Assembly: GCF_030718995.1 (NCBI RefSeq)
Contig: NZ_CP132204.1
Location: 620,001-684,000, forward strand
Source of the DNA: Arthrobacter oryzae
GTDB taxonomy: Bacteria; Actinomycetota; Actinomycetes; Actinomycetales; Micrococcaceae
Direction: 5' to 3'
DNA length: 64,000 nt
Positions 44,401 to 52,732 of the stretch are shown piece by piece. Position 1 is the stretch's first letter, and the number at the start of each line of letters is the position of its first letter. The position numbers and the translations under genes were made by a program. Under the pieces are notes generated by a model. The model ran no database searches. It had not been told where the DNA came from and saw nothing but the letters and a program-made list of their open reading frames with translations.

Positions 44401-46817
44401 TGAGCACTGTGCACGGCGGGCCGTCCCGGCTGGACGGCCCGCCGGCTTCTTCTGCGCCCATCGCCGGCCAACGGACGGACGAATCAGGGACGGCTACTGC
44501 ATCGCCAGATGTTCCCGTCCGCGCGGACGGCATCGAACTGATCGGCGAAACGAAGGGTTCGGGCTACCGTGAGCCGCCCTCGTTGGTCAGGCGTGCCGAC
44601 GGGCAGGCCATCCAGCTGACCCGACTGCTGTACTTGGTGCTGGAGGCCATCGACGGCCGGCGCAGCGTCGAGTCGATTGCGGAGCAGGCCAGCTCACGCT
44701 TCGGCAAGATGGTCAGCGCCGACAACGTCCGCACCTTGATCAACTCGCAACTTCTACCACTGGGGCTGCTCCGGCTGGCCGACGGCTCGCAGCCCGGGGT
44801 CAAGAAGGCCGATCCGCTCCTGGGCATGCGCTTCCGGTACACCGTGACCGACCCGGACCGCACCCGCAAACTGACCACTCCCTTCAATGTGCTGTTCAAC
44901 CCGCTGATTGTTGTTGCCGTGTGTGCAGCCTTCCTTGCCACGTGCTGGTGGGTGCTGATGGTCAAGGGGCTCGGTTCCGCCACGCATGACGCCTTCGCCA
45001 ACCCGGGCATGGTGATCCTGGTCCTGGTCGTGACCGTGCTGTCCGCCGGCTTCCACGAGTTCGGCCATGCCGCCGCCGCCCGCCGCGGTGGCGCCACACC
45101 GGGGGCCATGGGCGCGGGCCTCTACCTGATCTGGCCCGCGTTCTTCACCGACGTCACCGACTCCTACCGGCTGGGCCGCGGTGGCCGGATCCGCACGGAC
45201 CTGGGCGGACTGTATTTCAATGCAATCGTGGCCGTGGCCATCATGGGCATCTGGTGGGCCACCGGTTTCGACGCGCTGCTGCTGGTGGTGGTCACGCAGG
45301 TCCTGCAGATGGTCCGGCAACTGCTACCCCTGGTCCGGTTCGACGGCTACCACATCCTGGCCGATGCCACCGGTGTCCCGGACCTCTTCCAGCGCATCAA
45401 GCCGACCCTGCTGGGACTGCTGCCCTGGCGCCGTACGGCCCCGGAGGCCCAGGTGCTCAAGCCTTGGGCCCGGGCGGTAGTGACTCTATGGGTGCTGGTC
45501 ACTGTGCCGCTGCTTCTGTTCAGTCTGGCCTTGATGGTGGTCTCGCTGCCGCGGCTCCTGGGCACGGCCTGGGCGGGCGTGCTGGAACAACAGTCGCTGC
45601 TGTCCGATAGCTTGTCTGCCGGGGACATCGCGGGCGCCGCGGTGCGAGCCCTGGCGATCGCCGCCGTCGCACTTCCCGTGGTGGGCATTTTCTACATCCT
45701 GCTGCGCCTGGTCCGCCAGTTGACTACGTGGCTCTGGCAGAAGACCCGCGGCAAGGCCGTCCAGCGGGGCGCCGCGATCGCCGTCGTCGCCGCTGTGGCG
45801 GCCGGCCTGGCCTGGGCCTGGTGGCCCGGCGAAGACACGTACCGGCCGGTGCAGCCTTACGAGCGCGGCACCCTGGCCGACGTCACGACGGCGCTGTTTC
45901 CTACTGCTGCGTCCGCCACGCTGCGGGAGGGCCAGGCCGGGAAAACGGTGGCATTGTGGCCCGCCGGTTCGGCCAAGCCCACCCGGGAACAACCCCGGCT
46001 GAGCATGGTGCTGGTGCCCCGTGCGGATTCGGCCACGAGCGCTGCGGATGGTGACGGCGATGCTGCCGCGCCGCCGTCGTGGGTGTTCCCGTTCGACCGG
46101 CCGGCGGCCCCTGAAGAAGGTGACAGCCAGGCCCTCGCGGTCAACACGCAGGACGGCTCGGTGGTGTACGACGTCGCCTTCGCGCTGGTCTGGGCCGAGG
46201 ACGGCGAACCCGTGGACACCACGAACGAGGCCTACGCCTTTGCCAGCTGCACGGACTGCGCCGCTGTGGCCGTGGGCTTCCAGGTGGTGCTGATCGTGGG
46301 CCAGGCGGATGTGATCGTTCCGGAAAACCTGTCAGCCGCAGCGAACTACAACTGCGTCCGGTGCCTCACGTATGCCGTGGCCAGCCAGCTGGTGCTTACG
46401 CTGGACGGGCCCCTGAGCGAGGACGGCATGGCCCGGCTCAACGCGTTGTGGGCAGAGATTGCCGAGTTCGGCCGTAACTTGCAGAACGTTCCTCTGTCCG
46501 AGATCCAGGAACGCCTCAACGCGTTCAAGGCGCAGGTGACTCTGATTGTCCAGAGCGACCCCAGTGCCACCAAGGGCGCCGGCACTACCGCGACGCCAAG
46601 CTCCACGGCCAGTCCTTCCACCGGCGCCACGTCCGGGGCTTCGTCCGGCCCGTCGTCCGGGTCCAGCCCGGCGCCCTCGGGAACGACGACTGCGACCCCG
46701 GCGCCCTCGGGAACGACGATGGCGGGAACCGGAGGCGCTGTGACGGACGGGCCCTCTGCCACAACTGAGCCGACGGAAGCGGCACCGGCTCCAGCCACTT
46801 CCGCGCCAGGGGGGTGA
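44400..46817 (+). CDS. PqqD-like domain fused to M50 metalloprotease and CxxC outer domain
   Basis: 805 residues. Residues 1-45 are disordered. About 46-130 form a winged-helix PqqD-like unit (IQLTRLLYLVLEAIDGRRSV, VRTLINSQLLPLGLL), like the recognition domains of RiPP maturation enzymes. Membrane segments surround the zinc site HEFGH (H219, E220, H223); VRFDGYHILADATGVPDL supplies the family's second, Asp-containing motif. After further helices an outer domain (about 490-720) carries paired CTDC and CVRC, then a Ser/Thr/Pro-rich tail. Similar layouts are annotated as peptide zinc metalloproteases of unknown substrate. It is paired with the repetitive protein at 43638. Function unproven. Confidence 0.85.
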   Translation: MSTVHGGPSRLDGPPASSAPIAGQRTDESGTATASPDVPVRADGIELIGETKGSGYREPPSLVRRADGQAIQLTRLLYLVLEAIDGRRSVESIAEQASSRFGKMVSADNVRTLINSQLLPLGLLRLADGSQPGVKKADPLLGMRFRYTVTDPDRTRKLTTPFNVLFNPLIVVAVCAAFLATCWWVLMVKGLGSATHDAFANPGMVILVLVVTVLSAGFHEFGHAAAARRGGATPGAMGAGLYLIWPAFFTDVTDSYRLGRGGRIRTDLGGLYFNAIVAVAIMGIWWATGFDALLLVVVTQVLQMVRQLLPLVRFDGYHILADATGVPDLFQRIKPTLLGLLPWRRTAPEAQVLKPWARAVVTLWVLVTVPLLLFSLALMVVSLPRLLGTAWAGVLEQQSLLSDSLSAGDIAGAAVRALAIAAVALPVVGIFYILLRLVRQLTTWLWQKTRGKAVQRGAAIAVVAAVAAGLAWAWWPGEDTYRPVQPYERGTLADVTTALFPTAASATLREGQAGKTVALWPAGSAKPTREQPRLSMVLVPRADSATSAADGDGDAAAPPSWVFPFDRPAAPEEGDSQALAVNTQDGSVVYDVAFALVWAEDGEPVDTTNEAYAFASCTDCAAVAVGFQVVLIVGQADVIVPENLSAAANYNCVRCLTYAVASQLVLTLDGPLSEDGMARLNALWAEIAEFGRNLQNVPLSEIQERLNAFKAQVTLIVQSDPSATKGAGTTATPSSTASPSTGATSGASSGPSSGSSPAPSGTTTATPAPSGTTMAGTGGAVTDGPSATTEPTEAAPAPATSAPGG

Positions 46818-46829
46818 GCCCGTCGAAAC
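46814..46829. repeat. Dispersed GAGCCxGTCGAAAC repeat, intergenic copy
   Basis: GTGAGCCCGTCGAAAC overlaps the stop of the M50 gene and is related to the repeat found in bkdC, vanZ and at 48849. It lies 17 bp before the 60-bp repeat copy 2. Confidence 0.55.
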
Positions 46830-46845
46830 CCGCGGCTTGGCGCGA

Positions 46846-46905
46846 CGATTTGCCGGTTTTGGCCGCTATGCGGGGTGCATAGCGGCCAAAAATGGCAAAC
46901 GGGTG
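46846..46905. repeat. 60-bp palindromic repeat, copy 2
   Basis: Same orientation as copy 1 at 43471-43530 and different at only 3 of 60 positions. Here T replaces C next to the core, which lengthens the stem (TTTTGGCC with GGCCAAAA). It lies between the M50 gene stop and the convergent metallophosphoesterase gene. Confidence 0.85.
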
Positions 46906-46936
46906 CGGATTCAGCGGGGCGCGGGTGTGCGGGTGG

Positions 46937-48121
46937 TCAGGCCTGGGCCGGATCCAGCGGCTTGGGGACGATGGGCTGGTCGTTGGCCGTGAGGTCGATG
47001 CCCAGATCCTTGGCGAACACGAGTCGCGTGTCCTTGTAGATTCCCGGGTGGCTCTCGTCCAGCTCGAAGACGCGGGCCCCGCGCAGGCGGTTCCGCTCAG
47101 CGCCGTCCAGGCCGTAGGCGCCGAACCCTGTTCCGGGGGCGTAGCCCAGCTGGACACCGTAGTAGTTGCCCACGTAGGTGTTGACGTGGTCGTGCCCCAC
47201 GAAGTATCCGAGCACATCCCCGCGCTCCAGGAAAGCGTTGAACAAGCCGGAGTTGATGGGGCCGGGGCACTCGTCCTCGTTCCGCTCTCCGACAATTTTG
47301 TGCTTCGTGAGCGCCCGGGCGTGATCTGCCTCTGTCCTTGAGTCGAGGCTGGCGAACCACATGTTGCGGTGCTCGTGGAGCGCGATGTGGCCCCACATGA
47401 GGGACGGGACCTTCTTGCCGTACTTCTGCTCGGTGGCGATGGACTGGTTCCGGTACCAGGTCACCTGGTCCATGCGCACCCAGTCCCAGTCCGGGTAGCC
47501 CGCAAAGTCCTGGCCGTTGATGGTGTCCGGGGCGTAGCGGCCCGTGTCGATGAGCCACAGGCCGAAGGCCGGAGCCTTGGTGCGGGAGGACTGCACCAAG
47601 AGCTGCGAGTTGGACGTGCCGGTCAGTCCGGGCACGGAGTCTGCGTTCACGTTGTACTGGTAGCTCTGCAGGAACTGAAGCATCTTGGCTTCGGTCATGC
47701 CCGTCTTCTGCGCGGAGTCTTCGTCGTGGTTGCCGAAGGTCACCGCCCACGGGATCTGCCGGCTTTCCATGGGCTGGACTACGTGGTTGAGCGCCTGCTT
47801 GACCTCGAGTTCGGACTCCATTCCGCCGTTGACCACATCGCCGTTGATCACCACGAAGTCCGGCTTTTCCGCCTCAAGGGTCTTGTCCATAAGTTCGATG
47901 GTGCGGCGGTCCGTCTGCTCGTCGTCCTGGGTGTCGTTGAACTGGACAATCTTGAACTTGCCGTCCGGGCGGAAGGCGAGGGTCGGCTTGGGGGCCTTGG
48001 CGCCGGGCGCTGCCTGGCTCCCGGTTGCTGCCGCCACGGTGATGCCGAGCGCCCCCAGCGTTCCGGCAGCAGCCAGCGCCGCCCGCCTGCTGAGCTTGGC
48101 CTGGTGGATGGTGGTGTTCAT
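46937..48121 (-). CDS. Exported calcineurin-like metallophosphoesterase
   Basis: 394 residues from ATG 48121 (GGAGAGG upstream). The N-terminus has a twin-arginine-type signal (KLSRRAALAAAG, then a hydrophobic stretch to SQAAP). Metal-binding motifs appear in order: QFNDTQDDEQ, VINGDVVNGG, FGNHDE, WGHIALHEH and GHDHVN. The first motif has Gln where many members have His, as seen in the Dcr2/phosphodiesterase branch. It probably hydrolyses phosphoesters outside the cell; the substrate is unknown. Confidence 0.88.
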   Translation of the reverse strand: MNTTIHQAKLSRRAALAAAGTLGALGITVAAATGSQAAPGAKAPKPTLAFRPDGKFKIVQFNDTQDDEQTDRRTIELMDKTLEAEKPDFVVINGDVVNGGMESELEVKQALNHVVQPMESRQIPWAVTFGNHDEDSAQKTGMTEAKMLQFLQSYQYNVNADSVPGLTGTSNSQLLVQSSRTKAPAFGLWLIDTGRYAPDTINGQDFAGYPDWDWVRMDQVTWYRNQSIATEQKYGKKVPSLMWGHIALHEHRNMWFASLDSRTEADHARALTKHKIVGERNEDECPGPINSGLFNAFLERGDVLGYFVGHDHVNTYVGNYYGVQLGYAPGTGFGAYGLDGAERNRLRGARVFELDESHPGIYKDTRLVFAKDLGIDLTANDQPIVPKPLDPAQA

Positions 48122-48246
48122 TGAGACCTCTCCGGTGGTGCACTGATGCGGCCTCAGAACCGGGCCGCGGATATGCCCACACGGTAGGAGAGGGAAGCGT
48201 CCCGGCTTCAAACGGGTGGTGAACGCCCAGTGCCGGCCGGTGGAGG

Positions 48247-48822
48247 TCAGGAGGCGTGCGGACGGTCCCGGCGCCGTGCCGCCCACTCAGTGCTGAGCAT
48301 GGCGTAGACAACTTCCGTGGCCCATTCGCCCTTGTACCGCCATTTGTCCACGTGCCTGCCCTCCAGGCGCATGCCCAGCCGCTCGCAGATGGCGGCCGAC
48401 GCCGTGTTCAGTGCGTCCAGCTTGGCGTCGATCCGGTGGAAGCTCAGGCCCTCGAAGCCGAGCTTGAGCATCGCCTCCGCAGCCTCGGTGGCGTAGCCGT
48501 GACCCCGCGCACCGGGAGCCAGGCTCCAACCCACCTCCGCCTGGCCGAAACCCGGCAGCCACTTGAGCACCACTTCGCCGATGAGCCCGGGCGAGTCGGC
48601 AGCCTCAATGGCGAGCGCCACCCAGTCGCCCTCCTTGTCGAAAACGAAGTTCGCGTAGTTGCCCACCCGCTCCATGCATTGCGTGTAGCTCTTGGCCGGA
48701 CCGGGCAGGAACCGGGCTGTCGCAGGCAGCGAATGGTAGGCGTGGAAGGCATCGAGGTCGCCGGCCTCGAAGCGGCGCAGGATCAGGCGGCCAGTGCGGA
48801 TGGGCAGTCGGATGTCCGGCAT
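48247..48822 (-). CDS. GNAT-family N-acetyltransferase (RimJ/RimL-like)
   Basis: 191 residues from ATG 48822. RTGRLILRRFEAGDLDAF, VGWSLAPGARGHGYATEAA (acetyl-CoA pyrophosphate loop R/Q-x-x-G-x-G/A) and ICERLGMRLEGRHVDKW match RimJ/RimL-type acetyltransferases. The substrate may be a protein N-terminus or a small molecule. Lies alone between the phosphoesterase and a membrane protein on the same strand. Confidence 0.9.
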   Translation of the reverse strand: MPDIRLPIRTGRLILRRFEAGDLDAFHAYHSLPATARFLPGPAKSYTQCMERVGNYANFVFDKEGDWVALAIEAADSPGLIGEVVLKWLPGFGQAEVGWSLAPGARGHGYATEAAEAMLKLGFEGLSFHRIDAKLDALNTASAAICERLGMRLEGRHVDKWRYKGEWATEVVYAMLSTEWAARRRDRPHAS

Positions 48823-48848
48823 GGTTCGAGCGTACCCGTGAGCCGGAG

Positions 48849-48865
48849 GTTGAGCCCGCCGAAAC
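48849..48865. repeat. Dispersed GTTGAGCC repeat, intergenic copy
   Basis: GTTGAGCCCGCCGAAAC lies 26 bp upstream of the acetyltransferase start, in the same family as the copies at 2135, 2165, 2525, 2549, 25178 and 46814. Confidence 0.55.
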
Positions 48866-48930
48866 CGGCCGGCAGGCCCAACCACCGCCGCCGGGCGCCG
48901 AACTACGCGCCCCGAACTACGTGCCCCGAA

Positions 48931-49665
48931 CTACGCGGTCGCTGGACCCGTCGGTGCAGCGGCGCGGGTGGCGTGTCCGTGGCTCCTGGGCCACATTTGA
49001 ACTGCCATGACGAATGCCCAGGCGGCCAGGAGAACCAGTGCAACCAGCCGCGGTGCCGAGTCGAACAGGCCCACGTAGGACACCATCAGGCCGTGGATAA
49101 TCCAGGCGACCCCCGAGGCCGCAGCAAGCCACCCCGGCCAGCGGGCATATGCGTAGCCGTACGCGATGGCCAGGCCAAAGAAAATCAGCGTGAGTCCGAG
49201 CAGGATGTTGGAGTAGCTCTGCAGCGCGTACTCAGACCACCTCAGTCCCATGGCAGCCGAGAGGGCTGCAGGCTCCTGTTCGGCGGGCGCAGCCGTCCAG
49301 GCGTCCACGGCCCACTTGAGCGCCACGCCGTCCACCGCCTGCAGCATGGTGATCACCGCCGCCGTCAGCACGGCCGCGGCCAGGCCAAAGCGCGCCAGCA
49401 CACCGGGTCCCTCCCGCTTGGCGGTGATGGCAAAGTACACGGCGACGAGTCCGCCGAGGAACACCAGGGCCGCGGCCCATTGGGTGAAGTGGATGGCAAT
49501 CCAGGCGTCGGTCTGGGCATACTCCCTGAAGACCGCCGTATGGTTCATGACATCTTCCCTGGACGGGTGCACTGCCGTGGCAGCCACCAACAAAATCACG
49601 CCGAGGGGAATGGCTATCGCACCGATCCTTCCCCAGAGTGCACTTGGTTCCACACGAGTTTCCAT
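48931..49665 (-). CDS. Integral membrane protein, unknown function
   Basis: 244 residues from ATG 49665 (GGGGAGGAG upstream), with about seven hydrophobic segments. The pattern (ALWGRIGAIAIPLGVILLVA at the start, LGLTLIFFGLAIAYGYAYARW later) is like DUF4386-type proteins, but I am not certain. No catalytic motif is visible. Confidence 0.75.
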   Translation of the reverse strand: METRVEPSALWGRIGAIAIPLGVILLVAATAVHPSREDVMNHTAVFREYAQTDAWIAIHFTQWAAALVFLGGLVAVYFAITAKREGPGVLARFGLAAAVLTAAVITMLQAVDGVALKWAVDAWTAAPAEQEPAALSAAMGLRWSEYALQSYSNILLGLTLIFFGLAIAYGYAYARWPGWLAAASGVAWIIHGLMVSYVGLFDSAPRLVALVLLAAWAFVMAVQMWPRSHGHATRAAAPTGPATA

Positions 49666-49898
49666 CGCGTTCTCCTCCCCAAGCCGGCAGCGCCCCAACG
49701 GTGCCTGATCCCCCCGCAGGACGCATGGCCAGGCTTTCCATTGCTTTGAATATGGCTGGAGTGGGCGGGAACAGCCTCGCCCATAGCAACAGATTAGGAG
49801 CTTCACGGGGGAAGGTATAGCCCTCTTTCCCCGGGCGCACCACGAAGCAGAGGCCCCCGGCGCACCCGACGGAACCAAGCCCGTGACCCGGGAAACTA

Positions 49899-49914
49899 AT
49901 CATGCTTACTATTG
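49899..49914 (+). promoter_or_regulatory. Shared 16-bp upstream motif, copy 2
   Basis: ATCATGCTTACTATTG, identical to 43569-43584, lies 41 bp ahead of the ATG at 49956. GGAAAC eight bases upstream of it could be part of a promoter. Confidence 0.55.
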
Positions 49915-49955
49915 TGTGCAGCCCGTTTCCAGCAGGTTCAACCGAAGGAGCAGAC

Positions 49956-50162
49956 ATGTCGCTACGCAAGGGAACATCCGTGGAATGGAACACGCCGCAG
50001 GGACCCACCCACGGCAAGATCGTGGAGAAGAAGACCAGCGACTTCGAGCTGGACGGCAACAAGCACCGGGCCAGCGAGGAGGAACCCCAGTACGTGGTGG
50101 AGTCCGCCAAGACCGGTGCCCGCGCCGCCCACAAGGCGTCCGCCCTGACCGAGAAGGACTAG
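49956..50162 (+). CDS. DUF2945 / hypervirulence-associated Tudor-domain protein
   Basis: 68 residues from ATG 49956 (AAGGAG upstream). KGTSVEWNTPQGPTHGKIVE and DGNKHRASEEEPQYVVES are the DUF2945 signature, a small SH3/Tudor-like barrel. Its function is not established; homologues are often stress-induced. The next gene begins 4 bp later, so the two are one operon. Confidence 0.9.
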   Translation: MSLRKGTSVEWNTPQGPTHGKIVEKKTSDFELDGNKHRASEEEPQYVVESAKTGARAAHKASALTEKD

Positions 50163-50166
50163 GGGA

Positions 50167-51363
50167 ATGCCGGCCCGGCAGCACCACGACGTCCTGGTCA
50201 TTGGCGGCGGCAACGCCGGAATCTCCCTGGCGGCCCGCCTGCACCGCTACGGGGTTACCGACATTGCCGTGGTGGAGCCGAAGGACCACCACCTCTACCA
50301 GCCCCTGTTTTCGCACATCGCCGGCGGCCGGGCCATGGCGTCCGAGGCGATCCGGCCGCAGTCCACGGTCACGCCGCGCGGGGTGAAATGGATCCGCGAC
50401 GGCGCTGCCGGCATCGACGCCGCCGCCAACACCGTGTCGCTCGCCTCCGGCGACACCGTGACGTACGGACAGCTGGTGGTGTGCCCCGGCCTCCAGCTGG
50501 ACTGGGACAAGGTGCCCGGCCTGGCCGACGCCGTCCACTCACCGCACGGCGCCTCCCACTACGAGTTCGAGCTGGCACCGAAGGCCTGGACCCTGCTGAG
50601 CACCCTGACGTCCGGCACCGCGGTGTTCACCATGCCGGCCGGGCCCGTCAAATGCGGAGGTGCCGCGCAAAAGCCGATGTACTTGGCGTGCGACTACTGG
50701 CGGGAACAAGGCGTCCTCGACGACATCCGCGTGGTCATGGTGCAGCCCTACCCCACAGTCTTCGGCGTCCCGGGCGTGGACGAGGAACTGGACCGGAAGG
50801 TGGCCGAATACGGCATCGAGCTGCGGCTCAACAGCGAACTGGTCGCAGTGGACGCCGGGGGCCAAAAAGCGAGCATCAGGAACAACGGCACCACAGAGGA
50901 ACTCAGCTACGACGTCCTGAATGCGGTCCCGCCGCAGTCAGCGCCGGGCTGGCTCAAGCGCACCGATCTGCCCGCGCCGGGCGATGCCGGCGGCTTCGTG
51001 GAGGTGGACCCGGAGACCCTCCGGCACGTCCGCTACCCGAACGTCTGGTCCCTGGGCGACGCCGCCGGCACCACCAACTCCAAATGCGGCGGCGCCCTGC
51101 GCAAGCAGGCCAAGGTGCTGGCCAAGAACCTCGTAGCGGCGCGCAAGGGGGAACCGCTGGAGGAGAAGTACAACGGCTACGCGGTGTGCCCGTTCACCGT
51201 CTCGCGGTCAACAGTGGTCTTCGCCGAGTTCGACGCCAGGTACCAGCCGATGCCCACCATCCCGAAGGTCCCGACGTGGAAAGAGAGCCGGGCGTCATGG
51301 GTGGTGGACCGCGATATCTTCCCGCAGGTGTACTGGAACCTCATCCTGAAGGGCCGCGCCTGA
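50167..51363 (+). CDS. Sulfide:quinone oxidoreductase-like flavoprotein
   Basis: 398 residues. The FAD-binding GGGNAGISLAARL (13-25) and the second nucleotide motif NVWSLGDAAGTTNSKCGGA are clear. Two redox-type cysteines, C163 (GPVKCGGAAQKP) and C307, match the pair that carries sulfur in SQR, and the sequence resembles the mitochondrial-type (type II) branch. The C-terminus ends FPQVYWNLILKGRA. It would oxidise sulfide and pass electrons to the quinone pool. Partner dioxygenase or rhodanese genes are absent here. Confidence 0.85.
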   Translation: MPARQHHDVLVIGGGNAGISLAARLHRYGVTDIAVVEPKDHHLYQPLFSHIAGGRAMASEAIRPQSTVTPRGVKWIRDGAAGIDAAANTVSLASGDTVTYGQLVVCPGLQLDWDKVPGLADAVHSPHGASHYEFELAPKAWTLLSTLTSGTAVFTMPAGPVKCGGAAQKPMYLACDYWREQGVLDDIRVVMVQPYPTVFGVPGVDEELDRKVAEYGIELRLNSELVAVDAGGQKASIRNNGTTEELSYDVLNAVPPQSAPGWLKRTDLPAPGDAGGFVEVDPETLRHVRYPNVWSLGDAAGTTNSKCGGALRKQAKVLAKNLVAARKGEPLEEKYNGYAVCPFTVSRSTVVFAEFDARYQPMPTIPKVPTWKESRASWVVDRDIFPQVYWNLILKGRA

Positions 51364-51365
51364 CT

Positions 51366-51444
51366 AGTGAGAGAGCGTCTCGGAAATTGCGACGAAAAGT
51401 GAGAGAGCGTCCCAGGAAACGCGACGAAAAGTGAGAGAGCGTCC
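51366..51444. repeat. Tandem 32-bp repeat, about 2.5 copies
   Basis: Units start at 51366, 51398 and 51430; each begins AGTGAGAGAGCGTC and the full ones end GCGACGAAA. Only a few positions differ between the two complete units. The array fills the space between the convergent SQR-like gene and ackA. Confidence 0.85.
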
Positions 51445-51447
51445 CGG

Positions 51448-52608
51448 TTAGGAAGCGGAATGTACGACGGCGGCAGTCGCCTCCGCGATCGCGCGCTCCT
51501 CGTCCGTGGGGACCACCAGGACGGGGATGAGCGAGGCAGCGGTGGAAATCACCCGCGGTTCCTTGGACCGCTGGCTGTTCAGCCCGGCGTCGAGCTCTAT
51601 GCCCAGTGCGCCCAGCTTGTCCGCCACCAGCGTGCGGAACTGGTGCGAATTCTCGCCGATGCCCGCGGTGAACACCAGCGCCTTCGCCCCGCCCACGGCC
51701 ACGTGGTACCCGCCGATGTACTTGGCCAGCCGGTAGGACGCGACGGCGAGCGCCGTGGTTGCGCGGGCGTCGCCGGCTTCGGAGGCCTCCACCACGGAGC
51801 GCATGTCGTTGTTTCCCGCGAGCCCCTTGAGCCCGGATTCGCGGTTGAGCAGGGAGTCGATGTCCTCGGTGGACCAGCCGGCGCGGCCCAGGAACACCAG
51901 GATGGACGGGTCCAGGTCGCCCGAGCGCGTGCCCATCACCAGGCCCTCCAGCGGGGTGAAGCCCATGGAGGTGTCCACGGACTGTCCGCTGCGGATGGCC
52001 GTGACGGAGGCGCCGTTCCCCAGGTGGGCGATCACGCCGTCGAACTCGTCCACCGGGAGATCCAGCAGCGCCGCAGCCTGGTGCGAAACGTACTCGTGCG
52101 AGGTGCCGTGGAAGCCGTAGCGGCGGATTCCGTGGTTGGTGTACAGCGAGTCCGGCACGGCGTAGCGCCAGGCGTGCTCGGGCAGGGTGCGGTGGAAGGC
52201 GGTGTCGAACACGGCAACCTGCGGCATGTCCGGCCACTTCTTGGCGATGGCGCGGATGCCCAGCACGTTGGCGGGATTGTGCAGCGGGGCCAGCGGGTTG
52301 AGCCGTTCGATGGCACGGGTGATCTCGTTGTCGATCAGCACGGGCTCGCCGAAGCGCTCGCCCCCGTGAACCACCCGGTGGCCCACGGCATCCAAGGTCC
52401 GCTCCCCCAGCACCCCGTGGATGGCGGCGTCCACCTGTTCCAGGGCTTCCGCGTGGTCGCGCGGGCCCTCGATCTCGCCGTCGCCTTCCCCGCCGTTGCC
52501 CATGCCGATCTTTTCGATCAGCCCCTCGGTCAGGACGCTGTGGGTTGCCACGTCCCGCACCTGGTACTTGAGCGAGGACGAACCGGAGTTGATGACGAGG
52601 ACGAGCAC
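51448..52608 (-). CDS. ackA: Acetate kinase
   Basis: 386 residues from a GTG at 52608 with AGGAGG upstream. VLVINSGSSSLKYQV (phosphate-binding start), HRVVHGGERF, FDTAFHRTLPEHAW, RRYGFHGTSHEYVS and HLGNGASVTAI are the ASKHA-fold acetate kinase motifs. With Pta it interconverts acetyl-CoA and acetate with ATP formation. It is on the same strand as pta, but a small opposite-strand gene lies between them. Confidence 0.96.
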   Translation of the reverse strand: MLVLVINSGSSSLKYQVRDVATHSVLTEGLIEKIGMGNGGEGDGEIEGPRDHAEALEQVDAAIHGVLGERTLDAVGHRVVHGGERFGEPVLIDNEITRAIERLNPLAPLHNPANVLGIRAIAKKWPDMPQVAVFDTAFHRTLPEHAWRYAVPDSLYTNHGIRRYGFHGTSHEYVSHQAAALLDLPVDEFDGVIAHLGNGASVTAIRSGQSVDTSMGFTPLEGLVMGTRSGDLDPSILVFLGRAGWSTEDIDSLLNRESGLKGLAGNNDMRSVVEASEAGDARATTALAVASYRLAKYIGGYHVAVGGAKALVFTAGIGENSHQFRTLVADKLGALGIELDAGLNSQRSKEPRVISTAASLIPVLVVPTDEERAIAEATAAVVHSAS

Positions 52609-52732
52609 TGGGCCTCCTAAGCCTTGGCTGCTGCGGTGGTCGGTGGAAGTTCGATCGTAGCGTCATTGCATCGTGCGCGGCGGGCGCTTAGAGTCGGCGG
52701 ACCATTTGGACTACGTACGGAGGGGTTTCTTC

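Noticed and set aside
43638..46817. Classification as a known RiPP cluster such as a lanthipeptide, lasso peptide or daptide
   Set aside because: No LanM/LanB, B1/B2 protein, aminotransferase, methyltransferase or exporter gene is adjacent; only the PqqD-like domain and the protease are present.
51366..51444. CRISPR-like array
   Set aside because: The units are contiguous with no unique spacers, only about 2.5 copies exist and no cas genes are present; it is a simple tandem repeat.
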